NCBI GenBank assembly: GCA_013368315.1
Contig: JAACJM010000254.1
Location: 1-64,000, forward strand
DNA from: Tetrapyrgos nigripes
Lineage: Eukaryota; Basidiomycota; Agaricomycetes; Agaricales; Campanellaceae
Direction of reading: 5' to 3'
Length of the DNA: 64,000 nucleotides
The notes under the pieces are model-generated. The model was given only the letters and a program-made list of their open reading frames with translations. It made no database searches and was not told where the DNA came from. Shown here piece by piece: positions 34,584-45,839 of the stretch (position 1 is its first letter; each line of letters starts with the position of its first letter). The position numbers were made by a program, and so were the translations under genes.

Positions 34584-37178
34584 TCACATTCCCTGCCTAT
34601 TTCGCTGTTTGCGCTGACAACTGGGCTTGTCATCATCTACAGAGTGCAAAGCAAGGTGCTTTTCTGCACTAAGTCGCCGTCTCTTGGAGGGAGGGCTGGT
34701 GATCAAAGGAGAAACAACATCGATGGGATATGAAACAGACAGAATACCTTGAATGACTGACTCATTCTTGGTTTTGATTGATTTCTTCATCTTGAAACCC
34801 TTCTTACCAATTTTGTCCAAGCCAAGGACACGCCTAGATAATCCTCAGTATTCTCGACTGACCAGCCCCTTTGAAAGGCTTCCAGGATCATACCAGCACA
34901 CAGTGAGACTGTAGAAACTAGTCAGGAAAATATTGACAGGAAAAGTCAAAATTGACTCACATAAGTTTTCCATGACTATCCTTTACCATTCGCCCATTCC
35001 CACAATACTCAAGTGGTCCAATGGCTACATCTGTGGTGTTCTTGCTTACTATATTCTTGAAAAGCTTGGATTCACGTTCGTGAGCTTCGACTATGCGAAA
35101 GCGTGAGGAGTAAGGTGGCCAGCAGCTGAGCATCATATATGATCAGCAAACACAGTGACGTCAATGGTGAAAATTGCAACACATACAGAACAAGCACTTT
35201 TCTTTCCTGTTTGTCCCCCAATTCTGAAGATAAGCAGTGACGCTGATCTGATGTAGATCGAGAATTTTGTTTGGCTTGCTTTGTGAGTACCTCTTGAAGG
35301 GTCATTGAGTACTCATTCTCCCAGTTCCTGGCAATATAGTTTATGTCAGTGTGCAATGGTAATGGCTATGAACAACATACAATGCCACCTCTGAGGTTGG
35401 AAAGGAATTTGGTGGAAAGACTGGAGTCATGGTCCAAATCTGATGGCGGTCATGATAGGAGTATGTAGGCCGAAAGAAGGCACGAGAATCATCAAACAGA
35501 GAGGTATAAACCTCTTCCAACAAATAAGTAGGTGCTCCATCACCCAGACCTATAACCAGGCTTCAGTGAACACAGTTAGTGATGAATGTCAAAAACACTT
35601 ACCACGAGATTGAAACATGTGTGTTAAGGGGTCCAAAACGCTGGGAACAGACCTGCCTAGCTGAACCCACATGCGATTACCAAACACAAGATGACCAAGG
35701 TCAGGCTGCGAGTCTGGCTTGAGTGACTTTCGAATGCGAGCGGGCTCAAAGACATCAAAAAGAGAAGCCTCATGTCCAGTTCGTACATGGAAAATTCCAT
35801 GATTCCCATCTTGGTGGATTGAATTAATGATGTGCTGGTGAATGAAGAAAGACATAGTCAGATACTGAAAGCATCAATTTGTTGGAAGAATTTACAATGT
35901 ACTTATCGATCAGGGAAGCCTCCCGAAAGGTACACTTAATGCGGTCCTTCCCATATACCACTAGCCAATCGGCGTAGTTCTTCCTCTGCTTGACTGTAGG
36001 AGCCAGCACACCTCTGTGAATGGCAGGTCGTAGAAGTTTCTCCCTGTAATTCAGGTATGACAGTGAGAGGATTGATAAGTAATGGTGCTGAGAGACTTAC
36101 CAAAGCTCTGGAGAATAAGACATATTAACAAATTCCCAATATGCAAGGCAGAGACGAGCTGTACGCGATGGACAGTCAAAAACCTCAGCCTCAGTGAGAA
36201 AGGGTGAAATTCCTGTAATGTCTGATTAAAAGAGGAGACCAGCTGTCAAATATGAAGATGTAGCGTACCAGCCATCACAAACGTCTCAAGACCAACATAA
36301 ATCCCAATGCCATGGAAGATCTTCATGTCACGCACAACCTGAATGGCCAAGACTTGATCTCTTTGACAAGATGGAGAGTTCACTCGTGCCATTATGGCTT
36401 GAGTAACTTGGTCGAGAAAAGTGAGCCACGTATGGACTGGATCTGGGATGGAGAGCTCAAAAGGAATAGGGCCACTTGGTAAATACCAGTTAGGCTGCTG
36501 CAAGTGAATATGCTAGCAAAGGAATGTGAAATTTAGCAACATACCTGAAATACATTGTCAAGCGTGACAAAAGCCAAGAAGTAGTCCTGGAATTCAAATG
36601 CAAGCCTGATACTGAATCGGCGGACCTAATGATAGAATTAGATTGTTTTGGAGTTGACCAGCAGTGTTCAATTATATGATAACTCACCTTGACTGGGAGC
36701 TTCGCAATAGATTGCAAGAATTGCTTCCAGGTATAAAGCTGTACGTTGGTATGTGTAAGAAATGCCAACTATTTGGTAATCATACATTAGTATGGAAGTA
36801 AAGCAGAAGGAAAACACATACATAGAGATTTAAAGGTCCCAACTCCATGTCTAGACCACGTGCAGTTGCACTGATTGCCTCTGGGCCTCGCAGTGAGAGT
36901 GTAGAGATAGGCGGTGGAACAGGGTTTCTACGCGTAACACGGAACACCTCGGGCCACAAAGGGGTCTGTGCACCATTGGTTCCACGTTTGTAGCGACAAT
37001 GTGGACCCAATCGCGTTACCAGACCAAGCTTGACAGCAGAACAGGAGCCGCCGGGAGCTTTCTTGCGCTCAGAGGCAGTTGGGTCCGCATGGATACCAAG
37101 AATAGGTCCAAGATTTTTATCCTGAATGGCGGATCGGATTTGTAGTGCCATACAAGTGCCTTCTCGCTGTTCAGGCAT
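34584..37178 (-). CDS. E1-encoded protein of unknown family, apparently intact
   Basis: ATG at 37178. At least eleven exons can be joined in phase with GT-AG introns, giving roughly 700 residues without a stop. Landmarks in order: a basic N-terminus with GPHCRYKRGTNGAQTPLWPE, LDMELGPLNLY, LYTWKQFLQSIAKLPVK, VRRFSIRLAFEFQDYFLAFV, NWYLPSGPIPFELSIPDPVH, VVRDMKIFHGIGIYVGLETF, NYADWLVVYGKDRIKCTFRE, IHQDGNHGIFHVRTGHEASL, FFRPTYSYHDRHQIWTMTPV, PLEYCGNGRMVKDSHGKL. The last exon has a basic nuclear-signal-like patch (SPPSKRRRLSAEKH), but its splice phase is not settled and the stop could be near 34790 or at 34584. I recognise no domain. It is the only gene in E1, so it is either the transposase or cargo. 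Sustained coding potential across many introns argues that it is or was under selection. Confidence 0.7.
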
Positions 37179-37321
37179 GGTTGAAGATGAGAGTATCAGT
37201 AAACGAACAACGCTGCAACGTGACTCGTGACTTCCTATGGTCACATGACTGGTAGAAGCGTGTATAGAAGTGGTTGAGTGCGCGGTGAGTACTAAATTTG
37301 GCTTACCTTACTAGATTAAGC

Positions 37322-37562
37322 TAGCTATATACATGAATGTGGGTGTCGACTTTGAATAAATACGGGTATCAACCTTTGAATAAAATACGGGTGTCGACTT
37401 TGAATAATTACGGGTGTCGACTTTGAATAAATACGGGTATCAACCTTTGAATAAAATACGGGTGTCAACTTTGAATGAATAATCCGGGTGTCAACCTTTG
37501 AATTTCTACGGGTCAATTGTGAATTTCTACGGGTTGAATAAAAGTGCACTTTGACCAGCATA
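37322..37562 (-). repeat. E1 right TIR and subterminal array
   Basis: Reverse complement of the left-end type. It has alternating GGGTGTCGACTTTGAATAA and ACGGGTATCAACCTTTGAAT units, then GAATTTCTACGGGT units, then the terminal segment. Confidence 0.8.
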
Positions 37563-37569
37563 ATAAACA

Positions 37570-37750
37570 TATGCTGGTCAAAGTGCACTTTTATACAACC
37601 CGTAGAAATTCACAACTGACCCGTAGAAATTCAAAGGTTGACACCCGGATTATTCATTCAAAGTTGACACCCGTATTTTATTCAAAGGTTGTACCCGTAT
37701 TTATTCAAAGTTGACACCCGTAATTAATCAAAGTCAACACCCGCATTCAT
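37570..37750 (+). mobile_element. E1-type element end (E1b), far end not found
   Basis: Starts TATGCTGGTCAAAGTGCACT at 37570, one base after the E1 target duplication, and runs outward through the same ACCCGTAGAAATTC and TTGACACCCG units as the E1 right arm. Together they make a large palindrome centred at about 37566. Its own left flank would be TAAACA (37564-37569). A matching right end followed by TAAACAGG was not seen in the window, so this copy is probably truncated. Confidence 0.65.
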
Positions 37751-37763
37751 GTGTACTATGTGA

Positions 37764-38120
37764 GTGCAGGGAAGTTTATCTTCAATATATTTTTGTTCTG
37801 GAGCAACTTTGGCCTCATTTCACTTCAGAATAATGGGGAAAAAACCCTAGAATGATAGGTGCTCTGGATGTGAAGATATCAGTTGTTTGGGTGGGTGAGG
37901 GCAAGGGTATGCAAGTGCAGGGAATTTTACCATCAATATATCCTTGTTATGGGCCAATTCTGGTCTCATTTAACTTTGGAACAAGGGGGAATGAAACCCC
38001 ATAATGATAGGTACCCTAGATCTACAGATATGAACTTTTGGGTGGGTGAGAAGGCTGATATGTGAGTGCAGAGAAGTTTACTTGATCAATTCTGGCCATG
38101 ATAGGTGGACTGGATGTGGA
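37764..38120 (+). repeat. Tandem repeat, period about 151 bp
   Basis: GTGCAGGGAA-start units begin near 37764, 37915 and 38066. Each continues with TTTA-C-TCAATATAT, GGTCTCATTT, AATGATAGGT and TTTGGGTGGGTGAG. The third copy is partial. Confidence 0.65.
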
Positions 38121-38796
38121 GCTATCAGTTTGTGCATGCATGAGGGAGTTTGTTCATAAATAAGTGACAATTTTCTATTTGACTTGGTTTGTTGTGTAGA
38201 GTAAGTTAATGAGTGACCACTTATAATAACCAATACACTTGTACAATAACTACTCAATATATCCCACAGTGCAAATGACACAAAAATATCCTTGAATGTA
38301 AAATAGTAATCGCCTTACCAGCATAGCTTGGCCTCTACCTCCAGTGAAGTGATAGAATGGGGTGGTGGGCACTGGACACTGGAGATTTGGGATGGGTGGA
38401 CCACCACGACAACAACCCAGGAGTCAAGATATATGCATGACAACGCCTTTATACGGACCACTACCGTTCCGGTTCCGGTTCCATTCTCTCATCTAGTCCC
38501 GGCTCTGGCCTGATTCATGTTCTTTAGTTCCGTAGCCCCCCTCGTTTCGGTATCCCATTCCTTTCTGTTATTGCTGTTGTCTTCTCGTTCCGATTTTGCA
38601 TTTGGCTCGCATTCGCTTCCTCTCTTAGTCTACATAGTTATTGTCCTGTGTTCACCGTCCGGTGTTGTACCTTTGCCTGTAATGTGATGCTTTGTCCTCC
38701 ATCCTCCCCTTTCTTTACAGTGCCATACACAAAGCTTGCTTGCCTCTGCCTTTTCATCCATCAATTAACTTTTTCTTTTCTTGCTCTTTTTTTATT

Positions 38797-39798
38797 TATG
38801 GGTTTTTTCCTCTTTCTTTTGACTCGGGATGTATATACCCTAGCTGGATTCTTTCTTGGGTTCGCGTTCGTTGTGCACAATATAAATGAACAATATGGCG
38901 TTACCATACACTCACTCTTTTCAACATCCTTTCCTTCTTTGCCTTTCTTTCTCTTCTCTCTTTGGGTTTAGGGTCCTCTTCACATCGCCCTCGTTGTTGA
39001 TGGAGATTGTGTTACCTTCTCTTATATGTACCCGCCTACTACAAAAGAGCCTAAGTCCGAGTCCAAGTCCTGGCCCGGATCTCCTTTCTCTTTCTCTCCT
39101 CTGCTCCTCCTCCAAGTCTGTTATCTCACTAACAGTTCCTTAGCCTACTTAAACTTGTTTATTTGTCCACTCGTCGTTTGCTCGCCTACCAATTCACAAG
39201 AACGCGACTTCTGGTCATGCCTTGGTGACCATCGTCACGGTGTCTCGGTCCGGGACAATACCCAAAATTACCACTGGAATCCTGATTTTTTGGTTCAAGT
39301 CTGATAGAATGACATTTGGGTCTATGAGATGATTCAAGAGTGTGGGGCATCATATGACTGGATCGTAGAAATCCTATGCACAAATACGTACTTCTGCAAA
39401 AGTTTGATGAAAGGTCAATCATTCACAAACTGCTTTGATTGATTTTTCATCAAACCTTTGCGGGAATAGTGATTCGAATCTAGTACGTACCACCGCAAGT
39501 CTTTCACCCTACGAAAGAGCAAGACCAACTTCCTATGAAATTTTCTTGTTCAAGTTGGCTTTTAAATTTCTCGGAGTCTTAGTACTAGTGGAATTGTACA
39601 TGTCTCTAGTGCTTCATGGTATGGTCCTTCTAACCAGTATCAGGTGTACCAGTGACCACGCAGGACAGCAGGAGTTGATTCGAATCTGACTGGTTATAAT
39701 CAATAAATATGTAAAGTACATATAAGGTTGCTTTACGCCTGGTCTTACATTGCAAGTGAGTGTCATGAGTATTGTAAGTATCAGCGGAATCATGATAA
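38797..39798 (+). repeat. Segmental duplication, copy 2 left part
   Basis: Collinear with 49346-50355, from TTTCCTCTTTCTTTTGACTC to GGAATCATGATAA. The collinearity resumes at 43615 after element E2. It includes the 3' flank of the DUF7729-like gene but not its coding body. Confidence 0.85.
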
Positions 39799-39960
39799 TA
39801 TGGAAAGCAGGAAGGGCCCGCTCAAGCAGGAAGGGCTTGCTCACTTAAGCGAGCATAAGCGCGGTGATGGAGCATAAATAAGGCAGTAGGACCCCTGACA
39901 CTTCGAGTTTTGAATAAATTATTATACATGTGCTGTTTACTCATGTTTACTCTGCCTCTT

Positions 39961-40018
39961 CGGCAGACCGAATACATTCCACAGACGTATATGGAGTCTG
40001 TGGAATGTATTCGGTTGT
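39961..40018. repeat. Hairpin inside E2
   Basis: CCGAATACATTCCACAGAC (39966-39984) is followed after nine bases by its reverse complement GTCTGTGGAATGTATTCGG (39994-40012). Flanking GCAGA/TCTGC extend the stem with small mismatches. Confidence 0.85.
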
Positions 40019-40486
40019 CTGCTAGGACGCGCGTTCGACAAACGTTCGATTGATTTTAGCCGTCAGCGGCTTATTACACATAACCCCAAAAAAGGAAATC
40101 AGGTACTCGCACGTCTTTTACATTCCTTTGTTGTTCCTCTGCATGATTTTTTTGTTCATGGTCTTTATTCTTCATTTATGGCACCTATGTCAGCTGACGA
40201 AGTACTCGGAACCCATTTTTATCCTCAGACGGCGGCCCAAAACCGCTCAGAAGGACCCGCGGGAAATCTTTCGGCAATTGCCGTACCGCACTGTAACAGG
40301 CGACACGACTTACACTTTAAGAGCCTTTGGACTCATTTTCCCCAAAATAACTCCCCTGGACATGTAGAATGGTAAATCTACATCCTACTCCTGGTCTAAA
40401 TCCTGAAAATCGCGCAGAAACATTGCAACTCAGAAGGTTAGTTCAGAAATTGAAATTGACAGATGTGGCTACTACAGGATACAGGA

Positions 40487-41326
40487 CTAGTCATCACTAG
40501 ACTCCTCATCTGAACTGAATGCCACTACTCCATCTGCTATATCCTCTTCCTCTTGATCTTCACCTAAGCCTAAGCCTCCATTAAAACCCCCCAAATAGCC
40601 TGTCTCTTCATTATATCCCAGAGGCACAAGTTCTTCAATGACATCTCCAAGGTCACACTGAAGAGCCTCACGCAATTCATTCACAAATATCTCCCTGTCA
40701 TCAACATAAGGCTGCAGACAAAGGGTCTCCACAAGGGGAATGTTAGCCTCAAACATAGACAGCAAGTCCTCATACACATTCCACACATTGTGATGAGTTA
40801 TAGTGGGTGAATCCAGCTGAACATGGTAAGCTGAGATGCAGCGCTGAAATTCAGGATCAACAAGCTGAAATACTTCATGATCAGGAGGGGCATAAAGCTG
40901 TTCAGCTCTCTTGATATAATCTCCCTCTGGATCAATCAAAACCTGCCAACCTAGGGTGAGATTACACCAATGGCTAGAACAGAATCACTCACCTTGAAAT
41001 CACATACATGGTACCCCTCTGGATGGGCATCAATATCATTAGGAGGACCATGGGGAAAAATCTTGTGTTTCTGGGCCCTTTTTGCAGTATTGTTCACAAG
41101 GTAGATCAGAACTGATCCTTAATAACCCTTAGTTTACCCTTAAGTAGATGAATGTTCTTGACATGCTACTTACACTAAAATCCTGAATTAAGTGAGTGGC
41201 CACTGAGGTGTACAATTTATAAGAAGTTACATTCTTTTGGTCATTCCTCAATATGTCTTTCAGACTCTGCTTCACCACACTTGACCATGCCTGCTGCCAA
41301 CCTGCTGCGAAGGGTGCTTTATGGGC
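40487..41326 (-). CDS. E2-encoded protein, unknown family, 5' end not found
   Basis: Three exons join in phase. The first (from 41326) reads AHKAPFAAGWQQAWSSVVKQ and then SYKLYTSVATHLIQDF. The second reads LVNNTAKRAQKHKIFPHGPP and PEGYHVCDFK. The third begins VLIDPEGDYIKRAEQLYAPP and includes WNVYEDLLSMFEANIPLVET, and ends in an acidic tail (EDQEEEDIADGVVAF, EESSDD) at 40487. The splice sites GTAAGT/GATCAG and GTGAGT fit. An acceptor precedes the first exon, so an earlier exon must exist or was lost. No domain is recognised. Confidence 0.55.
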
Positions 41327-41786
41327 CTACTTTCATAGAGCTGACTCAAAATCCAACTCATCTCACTTCCGAGCATGGTGCCTTGGCTGCATTCAGCAAC
41401 ACAGACCTGAAGGAATGGCAATACAGTTGGATGACGATGGAAAAGAAGTGCTGGATTTGAATGATGAATGATTCAGAACAGGTGCATAGCTATATCCCTC
41501 AATCCAAGTTCATTTCTAACACAAAATTAGCTCTGAAAAATGTTCCTAGTGTCAGACAGATTGGTGCCCAGAGATGGAGAGAAGCAACCACAGCTGGTTG
41601 CCCATCACCCTTGAAAAGTTATTTGGAGGTACTGTGAAGAAGCCGCTGGATGATTTTATACATCTGGGCCAGCGTCAAGTTTACAACAATGAGGTGCACA
41701 TGATGGAGCTTTTGGCAGCTGAGTATTCAGATGAGCCACCAGATGATGGGGAACTTGAGGGTTCAGGTGATGACTTTGAAGGATAA
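41253..41786 (+). CDS. Zinc-finger (BED-like) and acidic-tail frames in E2, probably broken
   Basis: A forward frame contains GALWAYFHRADSKSNSSHFR followed by AWCLGCIQQH. The Trp, Phe, His and Cys-x2-Cys pattern is like BED fingers of DNA transposases. It stops after DDGKEVLDLNDE at about 41471. About 100 bp later another frame reads NHSWLPITLEKLFGGTVKKP and ends in PPDDGELEGSGDDFEG at 41786. I could not splice the two together in phase. It may be an internally deleted transposase. Its start overlaps the reverse-strand gene by a few tens of bases. Confidence 0.4.
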
Positions 41787-43150
41787 TTCTAGGTAAGTAG
41801 TCTTGCTTGAAAATTAAGAATTAATATGCGCACTTAAGTTAAGGGTTATTAAGAGTTAAGGACTTAGCTTCAGAAATCACCCTTAATAAGCCATTAATTT
41901 CCAACACTGCCCTATATCACTCAGCTAAATTTCCCGGCCCCCTTGAAATTATCTCCTAAATTGGCAATCATAACCCTCAAACAGCACATTCACATTGTCC
42001 TTTCCCATCCTCTCCTCTCTATTTGAACAATGAATATGTATGTCAATATGTAGAGAAGGACCTATTGATGTATGTTAGGCTACATACTGTGCATACCCTG
42101 CATCCCTAGGCCTAATTAACTTGTCACACATTCCGAGGGCCCTCACCTCGATAAGTTCTTGCCATCTAGTACTACTAGGACTATGCCAAACGACATGTAC
42201 ACTAGTACTCATCAAACTCACGCCTTTTTGTTTTCTTTATTGCAGCTGTTATGACTAATCATCTTGTGGTATCGCCTGGGACAAATTTCGAGACAGAGAA
42301 GATAGGCAAATCATGGGGAGTCCTGAAACAGCGACTCCCCTGGGTATATTTCGACGTAATGAGGCTCAGCAGCGCTAAGTACAAAGTCTACACTAGAGAA
42401 ATGAAAGTGGGAGTGGAGGGCGGGTAATGCAAAGTACGCTAATAGAGACTGAGAAACTCGTGAGGACACTAAAGAAATTATAGAGCGTACCTGAGAGACT
42501 CGTGAGGGGAGATGGGGATACTGGGGACAATAGGGATGAGTTTCCCAGTGTATATGTAAGTATGTTGTGAAACTGAAAAATGTGTAACAGAGAGTCGATC
42601 TATGGTACTAAGGGGATATATTGTGATAAATTGAAATGAAGGGAGAAATCAGAAACATATAGGGGGAAATGAAACGAGATGAGACAATGGTGGCCACGGA
42701 GGCAGTGAGGTATAAGCAGTGGACGTCATGCGCGAAGGTATATCCATGTGAGACAACGAAGCAGTGGACAGCCCTGGGGTCCTGCGCGATGGATATAAGA
42801 GAGGGGAGATAAAAATTCGAGATGTACTCACAGCGATGATTAGATTTTTGTAAATGTCATTTAAAACACAATTAAAGGATGGAAAGGTGAACCGAAGTGC
42901 CACAGGAGCTCAGACAGCTGAAGACTCTTCAATTAGGATTAGGTGCGGGAGGAGCCTTCTCATCGAGGTGGATACATCTGGTGTTATCCCAGCTCTGAGG
43001 CATGGATGCAATCTAGACTCCTTCCTATTAGAGTAATTTCTCGAGCACTGTGGTCTCTAACGTTATTGTTAAAGTCAGCGACTTGAGTCTTCTTTTTCTT
43101 TTTCTCTTTCTTTTCCTCCTCGCCAAGTTAGAACATCTCATGCTTGTTCT

Positions 43151-43235
43151 ATTAGGTGCGTATTACGAGGCCCTTTAGGGTCTCGTTCTTATAATCTGAC
43201 GTTTCCGCGTATGGCTATGTAATTTGGATACCTCG
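43151..43235 (+). repeat. TTACGAGGCC-family repeat end
   Basis: ATTACGAGGCCCTTTAGGGT, then CTCGTTCTTATAATCTGAC, TTTCCGCGTATGGCTATGTA. Located inside E2 near its right end. Confidence 0.55.
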
Positions 43236-43614
43236 GCATCCGGTCTTTTTTTCAACCATGAATTAACAGCCTCTATTGCCACGCGAAGCGGTAGCCCACA
43301 AAGCCTATTACTACGTATCTACTACTCAATAATCTCTCTACTGGCACTGTATTGTCCCTGTGGAACAATAGAGATTCTCTTTCTACCCCTCCCTTGGACT
43401 ACCTGATTCCGCCACAACAGATGGACGCTGCTTGAGTGCAGCGGAGTTCTTAAATTATGAATAGGAGTCGCACATCGGAGTTTTTAAATAGAAGTTTTAA
43501 ATAAAAAGGTACATATGGTAATAGTCACACGATCCAGAGTCTCTGGGGTCTGAATGCTCGGCAATCAATTGTGGCGCGCTTATGAGCGGGCCCTTCCTGC
43601 TTTCCATATGATAA

Positions 43615-44133
43615 GCCTGCGACCGAACGACGACAATGTACTGACTCCTACTTATGATTCTGATATGAATGGAAGGAATGTGGAAGTACGTACAGGTTTC
43701 TAAGTTCTTGCTTTAAACATATCAAATTCTGGCCTAGTACTCCCGTGCGCGCAAGTGATACGATACTTACGACTCCGTAGTAGATACTGTGGAGGCAAAT
43801 TATGTACCATAAGGAAGGAAGGAGCACTTAAAAGCGAGAGTGCCGACTTCCGCGAATACCGGTGTACAACGACGAAAGCATACCTGCATTACTCTAGGAC
43901 TCGGACTTGTAATTATAAAATGTTTAATTCAATATCACAATTACACAAAGTAGGTAGAGAAAATTGAGAGAAAATCAGCTGCATAAATTGTGAATGACTA
44001 GAGTCTCATCGTCGAGAATATCTAATTCAAAACCAAAAAATAAATATCAGAGAACGTAAGAGAGGAAAGGATTGCAACGGAGTACGTACCAATGAAGAGA
44101 CCCAATATGAGAGGATATACGATGTGATTTGAA
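43615..44133 (+). repeat. Segmental duplication, copy 2 right part
   Basis: Continues the collinearity with 50356-50845 after E2 (GCCTGCGACCGAACG to GCAACGGAGTACGT). In this copy it runs on into the intact membrane gene. Confidence 0.85.
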
Positions 44134-45839
44134 TCAGATATGAGGAATGAGGATCGACCATTCTACGGTTTGATGGGCGCTGGTCGGAAGTGCGCGCAAC
44201 TCCATCAGAGCGAGGATAATGAGGGTTATCCGAGCAATGCCATAGAAAATTGGCCCAATGATCCCTCCAACTATGAGAAGGCAGAAGCCCCATGTCGACT
44301 CGTACAAGTCATCGATGAACAGTAGAAACATTCCCATGACGGGAAAACAGGTTACTACTAGAGCACATACACGCCACATGATTTGCTCTGTGTGGGATGG
44401 GAATGTGAAAGCCCATGGGATGCAGTGGATGGCCCCTAATATGACTGCGATGGATATGGCTGGAACATATAAGCGCGTAGGGTCCTTTTTGAGGCCGCTT
44501 TGATAATGGGGTTCTCCGGGTACCAAGTTGCGGCTTTGGATGAATAGCGTCCAGAGGGGGTAGGTAATGGCTAGGAGTGGATAGTTGAGGTCATGTAAAT
44601 TTTTCCAATCAGATCTTATTTCCCAACCGATTGCTTGGAACCAATCCCATACGGATCTTGCCGTACCTCCTTCCTTAGAGCTTTGATTTTGATAATTAAT
44701 TTTGATCGGAAAACGGACCCTCTGAGGTTTATCCAACCAAAAGAAATATATCCCAAAGTTGAGCAATGCGAAAGCGAGCGTGAGTATCTCAAGGTTCGTG
44801 ATAGAGATTCCTTCCACACCACGAGCAATGCATTGGACAATGAACCAGGCGGTTTGTCCTATGGCGAGGAATTTGGACAGAGCGTCACTTTTTCCTCTAT
44901 CCTTGATCTCGTCCTCTGTGACTGAGATAAGCTCTCTCTGCAGAAGAAGTTCGAGTAGACATGACGCCGATCCGTCGGGCAGACGGTATACTGTCGAACC
45001 AACCTGCCAGTGTGTAAACAATCACAGTTTGGCGTCAGGCGGAAAGTGAGAGCTCACAGATTCTTCCTCTTCGACGACCTGCTCTTCCCCCGCCTGCTCC
45101 TGAATAACCAGCTTCTCCGTTTCATCGGCCTGCTCTTCAACAGCCTGCCTCCCTTCTTCCCCAGCCTGCCGCTCCTCTTCGAAATCCAGTTGATCTTCAT
45201 CACCCTTCAGATGCCCTTTGATGAATACATCCTCCAGCTTTCCATCTATGTTGATTGCTGCCGCTCTATCCTTCTTTGTGAACCACTCCTTATCCTCGAG
45301 TGTACAAAGATACTTCTTCCGGTCATATAACGCAAACCCACCCATGACGACAAAAAATCCGTGGGTCTTCGTCCAGTTATATTTCTCTTCAAAGTTAGAA
45401 ATCTTTAGACAAATGCCAGAGAACTTGGTACTTAATATAATCACGCACCGGCGTACTTCTTTGCGATTGCTCGAGCTGCGAACCATTGTTGCATAGCCCA
45501 CATGATAATCAGCTCCGGTACGATGAGTGCGAGAAGCATAAACAGGATATTTTGAAGCGTGACAACAGCGCTGCGAACGGCAGGGTACTCGGAGTTGCTG
45601 ACAATTTCCCTCCCAGACCAACTGAATTTTCTGGGAATGTTTGGATGAATCGCAACCCAGATACAGATGAAAACCACTGCGATGCAGCTGTAAATGATCT
45701 CCTCCGTCGTCCTACAGTTGCGTTGAATATCGTTGCAATGGTCAAACCCTGACCCATCAGTGGTTGCGAAAGTGTCGTTGACGAGGACAGCGGTATCCGG
45801 CGCGAGGAGAGGACGAGCCAATGCGTACAAAATGAGCAT
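44134..45839 (-). CDS. Multi-pass membrane protein, Agaricomycete-expanded family, complete copy
   Basis: ATG at 45839 (LILYALARPLLAPDTAVLVN). The N-terminal part has an extracellular-type Cys pair (HCNDIQRNC) and then membrane segments EEIIYSCIAVVFICIWVAI and LFMLLALIVPELIIMW. After an intron near 45440 comes the family hallmark YNWTKTHGFFVVMGGFALYD. A Glu/Gln-rich insert (EEERQAGEEGRQAVEEQADE) lies before a second intron (about 45060-45008). Further membrane segments follow (ITNLEILTLAFALLNFGIYF, LYVPAISIAVILGAIHCIPW, FYGIARITLIILALMEL), ending VEWSILIPHI at 44134. The exact splice at 45440 is uncertain. This family of unknown function is common and variable in mushrooms; that statement is from memory. 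Two damaged relatives lie at 23511-23834 and 32299-33291. Confidence 0.8.

Larger units (their letters stand above)
33292..37562. mobile_element. Element E1: TIR DNA transposon with 6-bp target duplication
   Basis: Left end TATGCTGTCCAAAGTGCACT; right end, reversed, TATGCTGGTCAAAGTGCACT. Both ends continue into arrays of ACCCGTAGAAATTC-like units (left to about 33480, right from about 37322). The flanks are ATAAAC at 33286-33291 and ATAAAC at 37563-37568. The intact membrane paralog has GCATAAACAGGATATT at about 45535-45550, which gives the insertion point. The element is 4271 bp long and encodes one gene (34584-37178, reverse strand). The TIRs are similar but not identical, so it is older than E3. 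Confidence 0.85.
39799..43608. mobile_element. Element E2: TIR DNA transposon with 6-bp target duplication
   Basis: Left end TATGGAAAGCAGGAAGGGCC (39799 on), right end its reverse complement, identical over 26 bp. After an extra 31 bp on the left, TAAGCGCG is also shared. The flanks are TGATAA at 39793-39798 and at 43609-43614. The paralogous segment at about 50345-50365 reads ATCATGATAAGCCTGCG, which is the empty site with a single TGATAA. Length 3810 bp. Inside are a reverse-strand gene (40487-41326), forward-strand zinc-finger-like frames (41253-41786) and a strong hairpin. No DDE motif was found, so it may be non-autonomous. Confidence 0.9.

Noticed and set aside
37322..37750. CRISPR-like array of short repeats
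   Set aside because: Repeats are degenerate, spacers are not unique, the array is an inverted pair at transposon ends, and the genome is eukaryotic.
38281..38340. CCAGCATA at about 38319 as the far end of E1b
   Set aside because: The bases before it do not match the TIR (no GTGCACTTTG) and the required TAAACA flank is absent.
33292..43608. E1 and E2 as KDZ (Kyakuja/Dileera/Zisupton), Helitron or Plavaka elements
   Set aside because: No Cys-cluster, Rep/helicase or Plavaka-type sequence could be seen; KDZ elements as I recall make 8-bp duplications, not 6.
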